From positions 1 through 64,000 of the forward strand of contig NZ_BILW01000012.1 in the NCBI RefSeq assembly GCF_004000765.1: a stretch of 64,000 nucleotides of DNA, written 5' to 3'. Shown here piece after piece: positions 33,232-41,020 of this stretch (the first letter of the stretch is position 1; each line of letters starts with the position of its first letter). The notes beneath the pieces are model-generated. The model did no database searches, was not told the DNA's origin, and was given only the letters and a program-made list of their open reading frames with translations. Made by a program: the position numbers and the translations under genes. Source of the stretch: Paenibacillus chondroitinus NBRC 15376. GTDB taxonomy: Bacteria; Bacillota; Bacilli; Paenibacillales; NBRC-103111.

Positions 33232-34644
33232 ATGTCCGACAAGATGAGTACGAGCAAGTCCCAGGGAATGAAGTGGTGGCAGTTGACTTTACTCGGAGTC
33301 GCCTGCACGATCGGTACCGGTTATTTCCTGGGCTCCGGCATCGCCATTCAAATGGGCGGGGTCTCCGTCCTTTTCATGTTTATACTCGCAGCTTTCGGCA
33401 CTTATCTTGTCTACGACGTTCTGGCCAAAATGACGGGCATGGAACCCGAGCAAGGCTCGTTTCAAACCTACGCCGCCAAGGCTTTTGGACGCTGGGCAGG
33501 CTTCAGCAGCGGCTGGGTCTATTGGTGCTCAGAGCTATTAATCATGGGAAGCCAGTTAACAGCGCTATCCTTTTTTACCCGCTTCTGGTTCCCCGGGTTC
33601 CCGATGTGGGTCTTTGCCACGGCCTATGCGCTCCTGGGACTTGGCGTTATTCTCTTGGGGACGAAAGTTTTTGAACGTGCTGAGCATGTTTTTGCCATTA
33701 TCAAAGTATCCGCCATTGTGATGTTTGTGATTATCGCTTGCGCGGCGGTCTGTGGATTCCTTAAAGGTACCTACCCGCCAAAGTTTCCGACTACCAAGCA
33801 AGCCTTTTTACCAAAAGGGGGAGTCGGTATTTGGTCATCCTTCATCTATGCTTTTTATGCGTTTGGCGGCATTGAAATCATGGGCATCATGGCCGCCAGG
33901 CTGAAGCGGCCTGAAGAAGCCCCAAAGGCCGGGAACTTGATGATTGTTCTTTTAACCATCATCTATATCGCCTCGCTAGCGCTTGCCTTGACATTGATCC
34001 CTCTGAGCGATCTGCAAGGAAAGGAAAGCCCTTTTCAGGCAGCCTTAGGTTCCTACCAACTTCCGTTTGTTCCACATGCCTTCAATGCGATATTAATCAT
34101 CGCGGGGTTTTCGACCATGGTCGCATCCCTGTTTGCGGTTACCACGATTCTTGTCTCACTAGCTCAAGATCACAATGCTCCCGCTATATTTGCTAAACGA
34201 ACAAAGGGCAAACGCAAAATGCCGTTACCCGCCATCGGCTTTACAACCGGCGGAATAACGGCAGCCGTGCTAATGGCCTTATTTCTACCTGAAAAATTGT
34301 ACGCCTATATCACCACCGCGGCAGGCATCATGCTCCTGATGAATTGGCTTTTCATCCTGCTCTCTTCAGGACGATTGCTTCAGTTATCCTTATGGGGGAA
34401 AATCAAAAGATACATAGGCATGTTTCTTATATTAGCCGCTACCACAGGAACCGCCTTTCATCCGACGAGCAGACCTGGCTTCTGGATCAGCTGCTTGTTC
34501 ATTGGCGTTATTGGCGTTGTCACTTGGGGGCTCAGCTTCAAATGGAAGGAGCAGCTTCCTAGGAAGCAAAGAGGGCATGAAAGGCTTTTAATCCAAAATG
34601 CACTCCAAAACCAATCAAGGATAAACCTGAAACGACGGAAATGA
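33232..34644 (+). CDS. APC-family amino-acid permease
   Basis: 470 residues, AGGAGG before the ATG. Twelve hydrophobic segments and the TM1 motif GVACTIGTGYFLGSG (unwound helix with GTG) are typical of amino acid/polyamine/organocation carriers. Also seen: GIEIMGIMAARLKRPEEAPK in the middle, the conserved permease loop. The substrate is not predictable. Its 3' end overlaps the convergent LysE-like gene by 86 bp, which is unusual. The C-terminal tail is Lys/Arg-rich (LKRRK). Confidence 0.88.
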   Translation: MSDKMSTSKSQGMKWWQLTLLGVACTIGTGYFLGSGIAIQMGGVSVLFMFILAAFGTYLVYDVLAKMTGMEPEQGSFQTYAAKAFGRWAGFSSGWVYWCSELLIMGSQLTALSFFTRFWFPGFPMWVFATAYALLGLGVILLGTKVFERAEHVFAIIKVSAIVMFVIIACAAVCGFLKGTYPPKFPTTKQAFLPKGGVGIWSSFIYAFYAFGGIEIMGIMAARLKRPEEAPKAGNLMIVLLTIIYIASLALALTLIPLSDLQGKESPFQAALGSYQLPFVPHAFNAILIIAGFSTMVASLFAVTTILVSLAQDHNAPAIFAKRTKGKRKMPLPAIGFTTGGITAAVLMALFLPEKLYAYITTAAGIMLLMNWLFILLSSGRLLQLSLWGKIKRYIGMFLILAATTGTAFHPTSRPGFWISCLFIGVIGVVTWGLSFKWKEQLPRKQRGHERLLIQNALQNQSRINLKRRK

Positions 34645-35197
34645 CCGAAAGTCCGCGCGGCGACAGGAATTTGCGAAATACGCTGGCTAACGAAGCCATG
34701 ATAAGATCCCACAGGATAATCCCCACGAACATGATCCCCGTGTACAGCAGCACATGGTTTCTATCATACTTGGCAATGGTTTCAGCTAATACCGATCCAT
34801 AGATGCCCAGCCAAAATAGAATGGACAAGGGAGAACTGATAGCCATGAGGAATCCGGTAAACAAGGATTTGGACAACGTTTCTTCCGATTTATAACCTTC
34901 CGTTTTCAACTTGCCAGCACCAATGACGCTTTCGATTCCTGTATAGAGTAAAACAAAACATCCAAAAATCCATAGAAATGTCTTCATAAATGGCGTTGTC
35001 AGGAAGTGGACAAGACCGAAATAAATGAGGACGATCATGATGACGTCAGCGAGCATGCCGCCTACGCCGATCATCCATGCATGCACAAAGCCACGTTTGA
35101 TGCCTTTATCCAGCATTGCGGCATTAATAGGGCCGATTGGTGCGGAAAGCGATAACCCCAAAAGTAAAAAACTTAGCATCACATACATTTCAATCAC
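34559..35197 (-). CDS. LysE/RhtB-type exporter
   Basis: 212 residues from a GTG at 35197 (an ATG at 35188 is possible). Six membrane helices, the N-terminal LSLSAPIGPINAAMLDKGIK (the conserved PIGP of LysE/RhtB carriers) and a central SPLSILFWLGIYG. The family exports amino acids or their analogues. Convergent with the APC permease and overlapping it by 86 bp (34559-34644). Whether the two move the same substrate in opposite directions is an open, attractive idea. Confidence 0.85.
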   Translation of the reverse strand: MIEMYVMLSFLLLGLSLSAPIGPINAAMLDKGIKRGFVHAWMIGVGGMLADVIMIVLIYFGLVHFLTTPFMKTFLWIFGCFVLLYTGIESVIGAGKLKTEGYKSEETLSKSLFTGFLMAISSPLSILFWLGIYGSVLAETIAKYDRNHVLLYTGIMFVGIILWDLIMASLASVFRKFLSPRGLSVISVVSGLSLIGFGVHFGLKAFHALFAS

Positions 35198-35296
35198 CCA
35201 CTCGCACTTTATACATACAAGCCTTACGGCTCGTATTATCCTATTCTTGGAATAGGGCTTGTATAACTTGAACCAGGTTTTGGCAAAAAAAAGTCA

Positions 35297-35327
35297 TTGA
35301 CCTTCACGCAACGTAAAGCTGTAGAGT
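35297..35327 (+). promoter_or_regulatory. MerR-type promoter with 19-bp spacer and operator dyad
   Basis: TTGACC (35297-35302) and TAGAGT (35322-35327) are 19 bases apart, too long for plain RNA polymerase and the hallmark of MerR-family targets. Between them lies a near-perfect dyad CTTCACG-CAA-CGTAAAG centred in the spacer. It precedes the MerR-type gene and also shows that the start codon at 35350, not 35326, is used. Confidence 0.75.
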
Positions 35328-35349
35328 GAAGATGTCAGGAGGTGAACAG

Positions 35350-36117
35350 ATGGAATACACCGTACAGAGTCTCGGGAAGTTAGCGGGTGTGAGCACCAGA
35401 ACGCTTCGATATTATGATGAGATTGAACTTCTTAAGCCGGCAAGAATCAATTCGTCCGGGTATCGCATCTATGGGCAAGCGGAGGTTGATAGGCTGCAGC
35501 AAATTTTATTTTATAGAGAATTAGGTGTGAATCTGGAGCGCATTAAAGACATCATCACAGCACCCACATTCCATGGAGCCGATGCTCTTAAAGAACATCA
35601 TGTACAACTCCTGAACAAAAGAGCGCAGTTGGATGCCTTGATTGCCAATGTGGAGAAAACGATAGCACTAAATGAAGGGAGAATATCCAATATGTCAAAT
35701 ACAGAGAAATTCGAAGGCTTTAAACAACAACTGATCGATGAGAACGAGCAAAAGTACGGGAAAGAGATTCGTGAGAAATATGGCAATGAGCAAGTAAATA
35801 AATCGAATCACAAACTAAAAAACATGACGCAAGCTGAGCATGATGAGGTTACGAGACTGGGCCATGAAGTCACCTTCGCACTTGCAGAAGCGTTCAAAAC
35901 GGGAGATCCGGCCGGCGAGGCCGCCCAAAAAGCCGCGGAATTGCACAAGCAATGGCTATCCTATTACTGGAGCGAATACAGCAAAGAGGCACATGCCGGT
36001 CTAGCCCAAATGTATGTGGATGATGAGAGATTTAAAGCTTACTATGATGATAAACAACCAGGAACCGCACAATTTCTGAGAGATGCTATCCGCATTTATA
36101 CCGGTTATAGAGAGTAA
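35350..36117 (+). CDS. MerR-family regulator with TipAS effector domain
   Basis: Start at ATG 35350, fixed by AGGAGGTGA and by the promoter position; the longer frame from 35326 would begin ahead of the likely transcript start. 255 residues: MerR helix-turn-helix (VQSLGKLAGVSTRTLRYYDE, then RRYGQ-like GYRIYGQAEVDRLQQILFYRE), a coiled-coil linker, then a TipAS domain (KLKNMTQAEHDEVTRLGHE onward), as in TipAL and Mta. TipAS binds thiopeptides or other hydrophobic drugs and turns on efflux genes. The regulator likely controls itself, and the MATE pump next door (convergent) is a possible further target. Confidence 0.88.
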   Translation: MEYTVQSLGKLAGVSTRTLRYYDEIELLKPARINSSGYRIYGQAEVDRLQQILFYRELGVNLERIKDIITAPTFHGADALKEHHVQLLNKRAQLDALIANVEKTIALNEGRISNMSNTEKFEGFKQQLIDENEQKYGKEIREKYGNEQVNKSNHKLKNMTQAEHDEVTRLGHEVTFALAEAFKTGDPAGEAAQKAAELHKQWLSYYWSEYSKEAHAGLAQMYVDDERFKAYYDDKQPGTAQFLRDAIRIYTGYRE

Positions 36118-36251
36118 TCGCCCAGTGTACGGGACACTAGCATTTTTTCTATCATATCCTTCAAACATCCAGTTATTTAGAAGAAACTTGAATAGAATAG
36201 TATTACACCAGCCAGCCACCAGCAGCCATGTGTATGTCAACCTTCCAAGCC

Positions 36252-36288
36252 AAAAAAGCACAGGATCCCTTAGGGGACTGTGCTTTTT
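36252..36288. terminator. bidirectional terminator
   Basis: AAAAAAGCACAG pairs with CTGTGCTTTTT, with an inner GATCCC/GGGA(c) match, between the MerR and MATE genes. Confidence 0.9.
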
Positions 36289-36290
36289 GG

Positions 36291-37670
36291 TTATGAGTTG
36301 GCTGCTACGCCGCCGGCAGGTTTCACCAGCGCCTTGCTTTCCCATACGCGGCTTCTCCACCGCAAATACATAATCAAACCTCGCAACCATTCGTCGCAAG
36401 CAAAGGCAATCCATACGCCTAGAAGTCCCATGTGCATGTGAATGCCGAGCCAGTATGCAAGCGGCACCGCAACGCCCCACATGGAGAGAACACCCATGGC
36501 AACTGGAAATCTAGCATCACCCGCCGCACGGAGTGAATTAATAACAACGAGATTAAAGGTCCGTCCAGGCTCCAGAATGACGCTTAGCAGTAAAATCCCC
36601 GATCCTATCGCAATAATCTCCGGATTATCCGTAAACAATCCAAGCAGCTCTTTGCGGAAGATAGATGCGATACCAACAACCACAAAGGTCAGTAAGAAGG
36701 TCATTCTCAGACTGCGAATGAGTTTATGGTAGGCTGCCTTAAACTCTCCGGCTCCAACCATATGACCTACGATAATCTCCGTGCCCATACCGATCGCCAT
36801 ACCAAGTGCCATAAAATAATTCGTAATATTCATCACATATACATGAGTGCTTAACGCGACTTGACCGATAATATTTACAAAACTCACAATCATCAAATAT
36901 TGAGATTGCCATGACAGGTGTTCCCCTGCAGCAGGGAGTCCAATGCTCAAGATTTGCTTTACAATACGTTTATCAAACGAGAGATAATCCTTGAAACGAA
37001 TCGGGAACGGAATTCGACGATATAAAATCACAAAAAGGACGATAACTCCAAGTAAACGGCTTACGACCGTGGAGACCGCTGCCCCCGTTACTCCCCACTC
37101 TGGGAATCCGAGGTTCCCGAAGATAAGCAGGATGTTCCCAACGACATGGACCACGTTCACGCCTAGCGTCACGTACATCACATCTCTTGTCTGGCCATTG
37201 GAACGAAGTACGGAGGAAACTGCATACGACAGAGCTTCAACCCATATAAAAGCACTGATCAGGTTCAAATATTTCTTAGCTATGGCAATCTGATCAGGAG
37301 CCAGGTTCATTAGCTGCATGATCGATTCGCCAAATACGACCAAGACGATACTGACTGCGATCCCGAATAATAAATTGATCGTTATCGCCAATGCCGAAAT
37401 ACGGCTCGCTTCCTTTGCCCTGCCTGCACCTAAATTCTGGGCTACTGCAACACTCGTTCCGATTCCGACGAAACCAAACATCAGGATGCAGAATACGATG
37501 ATTTCATTTGCTAAACCGACTGCTCCGGTTACTTCATCCGAGATCCGACTGAGCATGAACACATCCGCGGTACCGAGCATCATCCGTAGAACGGAGTCAA
37601 TGAAGATCGGCCACGTGATGGCGAATAGACTTAGCTTTTTCCATGTTGCTGTTGACTGAGTGTCTATCAT
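36291..37670 (-). CDS. MATE-family efflux transporter
   Basis: 459 residues, twelve hydrophobic segments in two halves. Family motifs: ITWPIFIDSVLRMMLGTADVF at the start, GTSVAVAQNLGAGRAKEA, GLPAAGEHLSWQSQYLM in the second half and a matching GHMVGAGEFKAAYHK. It exports drugs or metabolites using Na+ or H+. It is convergent with the TipAS regulator gene, which might respond to its substrates. No overlap with other genes. Confidence 0.9.
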   Translation of the reverse strand: MIDTQSTATWKKLSLFAITWPIFIDSVLRMMLGTADVFMLSRISDEVTGAVGLANEIIVFCILMFGFVGIGTSVAVAQNLGAGRAKEASRISALAITINLLFGIAVSIVLVVFGESIMQLMNLAPDQIAIAKKYLNLISAFIWVEALSYAVSSVLRSNGQTRDVMYVTLGVNVVHVVGNILLIFGNLGFPEWGVTGAAVSTVVSRLLGVIVLFVILYRRIPFPIRFKDYLSFDKRIVKQILSIGLPAAGEHLSWQSQYLMIVSFVNIIGQVALSTHVYVMNITNYFMALGMAIGMGTEIIVGHMVGAGEFKAAYHKLIRSLRMTFLLTFVVVGIASIFRKELLGLFTDNPEIIAIGSGILLLSVILEPGRTFNLVVINSLRAAGDARFPVAMGVLSMWGVAVPLAYWLGIHMHMGLLGVWIAFACDEWLRGLIMYLRWRSRVWESKALVKPAGGVAANS

Positions 37671-37759
37671 TTTCTTCTGTGCTCCTCAATATTCAAATGC
37701 CTTTAGTTTAGGATACGTAAGCGATTTCAGTCAAATGCTACTCTTATCCAACAAAACAA

Positions 37760-37791
37760 CCTTGGATTTTCTCTTTCGAGGAAGTCCAAGG
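37760..37791 (-). terminator. terminator of the oxidoreductase operon
   Basis: CCTTGGA (37760-37766) pairs with TCCAAGG (37785-37791); on the minus strand a T-rich tail follows. It lies 19 bp after the stop of the 37810 gene. Confidence 0.6.
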
Positions 37792-37809
37792 CTGTTCTAT
37801 GTTTCGAAG

Positions 37810-38829
37810 CTATTTTACACGAACCCATGCACCGCGATTATCCGCCGATTCAATTTCAGCTTCTGCAATGACAATGCTGTCCATCGTGCTGAAAGGTGTA
37901 GCTGTTGCTACGTTTTGTCCGGAAATCAAAGTCTCAACGAAATATTTGAGTTCCTGGTAGTAGCCCATTTCCGCAGAAATTTCAGGTTTGAAGCCAGGAC
38001 CGTCGTTCACGTTCACTTTAAGTCCCTCTGCGTTGAAAATGATGTTACCTTTTTCGAAATTAACGCGGAACTGCATATCAAAGCCATAATCCCCTTGCAG
38101 CGTCCAGTCCGCTTGCGCATTGATGACCTTGCCGTCTTCGTACAAATAATTGGTTGAAACAACATCATACCCGCTGCCCGGCACGACGTTACGAGCCAAG
38201 GTGGAGACGGATTCCGGCTTACCGAACAACCAATTAATCATATCGATGTCATGCACGTGCATGTCGAGAAGAGCCCCGCCGCTTTTCGCATTCTGCAGCA
38301 GCCATGGTCCCCAAGTCGGCGTTCCGCCGCCGCGGTAGAAGTACCCAGCGAGAACCTTGCCATACGTTTCGTTCGCAACGGCTTGCTTCAAATACTCGTA
38401 GGCCGGCCAGAAGCGCAGGCATTGACCGATCATCAGCTGTTTCCCGTTTTGCTCGGCAGCTTCAATCATGTCTTTGCACTCTTCGGCATTCAGCGCCATC
38501 GGCTTTTCACATAGAACGTGTAGGCCTTTATTCAAACATTGAATGGAAATCTCTCGATGCAAAAACGTTGGCAGTGTCATATCTACACAGTCCAGCTGCT
38601 CTTTTTCAAGCATATCAGCAACGCTTGTATACTTATTGTAAACACTGAAGTCAATGCCGGAAGAACCTGTATCGATGTTCCCACCGGACGCATTCCCTTC
38701 CAGCTTTTCGATATCAATATCGCATAAAGCCACGACTTTAATTGGAACCCCTTCGGCTTCGAGGCGAATGTAATTTTCCAAATGTGTTCTCCCCATAAAA
38801 CCTAACCCGATTAATCCGATTTTCAACAT
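37810..38829 (-). CDS. Gfo/Idh/MocA-family oxidoreductase
   Basis: 339 residues. N-terminal Rossmann domain (GLIGLGFMGRTHLENY), the NAD-site EKPMALNAEEC with the conserved Glu-Lys-Pro, then a C-terminal domain with GGGALLDMHVHDIDMINWLFG (catalytic Asp/His). The family acts on sugars or inositols with NAD(P). It is four bases downstream of a xylose-isomerase-like protein, so the two most likely work in one sugar pathway under the divergent AraC regulator. The exact substrate cannot be stated. Confidence 0.9.
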   Translation of the reverse strand: MLKIGLIGLGFMGRTHLENYIRLEAEGVPIKVVALCDIDIEKLEGNASGGNIDTGSSGIDFSVYNKYTSVADMLEKEQLDCVDMTLPTFLHREISIQCLNKGLHVLCEKPMALNAEECKDMIEAAEQNGKQLMIGQCLRFWPAYEYLKQAVANETYGKVLAGYFYRGGGTPTWGPWLLQNAKSGGALLDMHVHDIDMINWLFGKPESVSTLARNVVPGSGYDVVSTNYLYEDGKVINAQADWTLQGDYGFDMQFRVNFEKGNIIFNAEGLKVNVNDGPGFKPEISAEMGYYQELKYFVETLISGQNVATATPFSTMDSIVIAEAEIESADNRGAWVRVK

Positions 38830-38832
38830 GGC

Positions 38833-39675
38833 TTATTTCCTCCCCAGAATTGCGTCCATAGCACCTGATGTATTATAAATGATTTGCTGGCCGTGATGCG
38901 TATAGCCAGGAATCATCTCAGCGATCACATAATCTTCGTAGCCAATTGATTGCAGCGCCTTCACGACTTCCGGATAGTTCACATCGCCTGCAAGTAAATC
39001 AACAAATCCATGCAAGCCTCCCGCGGCGCGGCGATAATCTTTGAAATGAACTTTTTTGATACGCTTGTTTAAAATTGTAACCCAGTGCTCCGGGTAACCG
39101 GCATATAGAACATTCCCTACATCGAAATAGGAACCAACATATGGCGAATTGATTTTATCAATGAAATCTCTCATTTCCAAAGGTGACAACAAGAATTTAT
39201 TCCAAACATTTTCAATGCCGATGGATACATTCAGAGATTCCGCAACCGCAGACAACTCACTGAACCCTTCCAGTGCATGATCGTAGGCTTGATCATATGG
39301 CACCACTTCAGAGTCCGGAATGAAATCTACGCCAACCGCACCAGGCACAACCAATATCGTGTCTACGCCTAAAATCGCTGCGCTTTCCAGCTGCTTTTTG
39401 ATAATATCCTTCGCTTTTTGACGCGTCCCGGCATGTCCACTCGTTATAGGGTACGTCCAATATAAACCGCTGGCTAAGCTCGTTAATTCAATGCCTTTAT
39501 CGTCAGCCATCTTGCGGTATTCTTTGATTTCGCTTTCATTGCTTTCAAGACTGAGCTCGCCTGTTTCGTTCAAAGCCAATTCGATACCGTCAAACCCGGC
39601 ATCCTTCGCGACTGCTATACATTCCTCCACCTTCATGGAGCCTGGAAAAGACCAAATATTTATCCCTTTTTTCAT
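38833..39675 (-). CDS. sugar phosphate isomerase/epimerase (TIM barrel)
   Basis: 280 residues, an AP_endonuc_2-type barrel as in IolE/IolI or tagatose epimerases. Motifs seen: GFDGIELALNETGE, IGIENVWNKF (Glu metal ligand), GSYFDVGN and VHFKDYRR, then a late VIAEMIPG with the last Glu. No signal peptide. First gene of a two-gene unit with a Gfo/Idh/MocA oxidoreductase; the AraC gene at 39830 is transcribed in the opposite direction 154 bp away. The unit probably handles an inositol-like or rare sugar. Confidence 0.88.
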   Translation of the reverse strand: MKKGINIWSFPGSMKVEECIAVAKDAGFDGIELALNETGELSLESNESEIKEYRKMADDKGIELTSLASGLYWTYPITSGHAGTRQKAKDIIKKQLESAAILGVDTILVVPGAVGVDFIPDSEVVPYDQAYDHALEGFSELSAVAESLNVSIGIENVWNKFLLSPLEMRDFIDKINSPYVGSYFDVGNVLYAGYPEHWVTILNKRIKKVHFKDYRRAAGGLHGFVDLLAGDVNYPEVVKALQSIGYEDYVIAEMIPGYTHHGQQIIYNTSGAMDAILGRK

Positions 39676-39829
39676 CGTTATCGCCTCCGTCTCTTACCTT
39701 TATTATAAAAGACGCGGGCCGGATAAGATTTATCCAAAAAGCCGATTTATTTGCACTTTTGCCAAAACGAATATGATAAAATAAGGCTGGGTCCTATCAC
39801 CACAACGACGCTAAGAAAGGACGGACAGC

Positions 39830-40735
39830 ATGGAATTCCCACGCATACAGCTTCAAGAATCACTAACCATTCAAAATCTCATTTCCTTTCACTATTTTGA
39901 GTATGCAAAGGGATATGTGTTTGACGGCGAACAACACGACTTTTGGGAAATTCTATATGTCGACAAAGGTGAGGTCGAGGTTCGGGCCGATGATCACATC
40001 CACACGCTTCAGCAAGGGCATATGATTTTTCATAAACCGGAAGAATTCCATACCGTTAGCGTAAAACATGAGCATAAACCGCCTAATCTTATCGTCATTT
40101 CCTTCGAATGCGCGTCGGAAGCGATGTCTGATTTTGAAAATAAAATTTTACCGCTGGGCGACCGCGAAAGAAATATGTTATCCCTCATCATCCAAGAGGG
40201 GTTCCAAGCTTTTCTGCCTCCCTTTGATCAGCCTTCCGTACATCATCTGGAACGGAATCCGGGAGCCCCTTTTGCCAGCGAGCAGTTGATCAAAACGTAT
40301 TTGGAAGCGCTGCTTATCACGCTGATTCGCAATCAAAAATCGGCTGCTTCAACGATAGATCCAGCCACCAGGATTAAGCAGTCCTCGCTGCAAAAAGAAA
40401 AAGCCGAACAACGGATCGTTCAACAAATTCTCGCCTATTTAAAAGAAAATCTGTCGCAATCTTTCACCCAAGATCAGTTATGCCAGACGTTTCATTTGGG
40501 CAAAAGCCGATTGAAGGAGCTTTTCCAGTCACAAATGCAGACCGGCGTCTTAGAAGCGTTCAAATCGCTGAAAATCGAACAAGCCAAAACCTATATCAGA
40601 GAAGGCCGGTACAATTTCACGGAAATTGCCGCGATGCTCGGGTATGCCAGCATTCATTATTTTTCCAGAGACTTTAAGAAAACAGTGGGGATGTCACCCT
40701 CGGATTATGCGAAATCGGTGAAGGCGCGTGTTTAA
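39830..40735 (+). CDS. AraC-family transcriptional regulator
   Basis: 301 residues. Cupin-like N-terminal sensor (about 20-110: DFWEILYVDKGEVEVRADDH, then LQQGHMIFHKPEEFHTV) and a C-terminal pair of HTH modules (DQLCQTFHLGKSRLKELFQS and FTEIAAMLGYASIHYFSRDF). Ends as typical for AraC with KTVGMSPSDYAKS. It probably senses a sugar and activates the divergent isomerase-oxidoreductase pair. A small weak-looking ribosome site (AAAGGACGG) precedes the ATG. Confidence 0.9.
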   Translation: MEFPRIQLQESLTIQNLISFHYFEYAKGYVFDGEQHDFWEILYVDKGEVEVRADDHIHTLQQGHMIFHKPEEFHTVSVKHEHKPPNLIVISFECASEAMSDFENKILPLGDRERNMLSLIIQEGFQAFLPPFDQPSVHHLERNPGAPFASEQLIKTYLEALLITLIRNQKSAASTIDPATRIKQSSLQKEKAEQRIVQQILAYLKENLSQSFTQDQLCQTFHLGKSRLKELFQSQMQTGVLEAFKSLKIEQAKTYIREGRYNFTEIAAMLGYASIHYFSRDFKKTVGMSPSDYAKSVKARV

Positions 40736-40774
40736 TTTGCTCTCATTATAAAAAGAAATCACAGGGCTCATTGC

Positions 40775-40957
40775 ATTGGACGAATTCCAATGAACACTGT
40801 GATTTGAAGGCTCAATTTACAATTTTAGTGGATGAAATCCAATGAGATTGATAAATCGCGGCGCTAATGAGCTGAATATGGCGGCTCTATTGGATTTCGT
40901 CCAATGAACTGAACAATTTAGATGCGTTATTGGTGTTTTCATTGGATATCATCCAAC
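40775..40957. repeat. array of four ATTGGA-N5-TCCAAT palindromes
   Basis: Four 17-bp palindromes lie at 40775-40791, 40827-40843, 40889-40905 and 40941-40957. Arms are ATTGGA/TCCAAT in copies 1 and 3; copy 2 has AGTGGA on the left and copy 4 TCCAAC on the right. The 5-base centres differ. Start-to-start distances are 52, 62 and 52 bases, close to 5, 6 and 5 helical turns. Three of the four are followed by GA. No gene fits in 40736-41020. Confidence 0.85.
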
Positions 40958-40976
40958 ATGGCCACCTGCGCTTATC

Positions 40977-41010
40977 AAAAAAAAGCACCCATTAACCTGG
41001 GTGCTTTTTT
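40977..41010. terminator. terminator of the efflux operon
   Basis: AAAAAAAGCACCCA pairs with TGGGTGCTTTTTT around a short loop. It lies 11 bp after the stop of the secreted-protein gene. Confidence 0.9.
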
Positions 41011-41020
41011 ACAATCCATT

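Noticed and set aside
40775-40957. CRISPR array
   Set aside because: The repeats are palindromes with variable centres, arms of only six bases and uneven spacing (52/62/52), with no cas gene; not a CRISPR layout.
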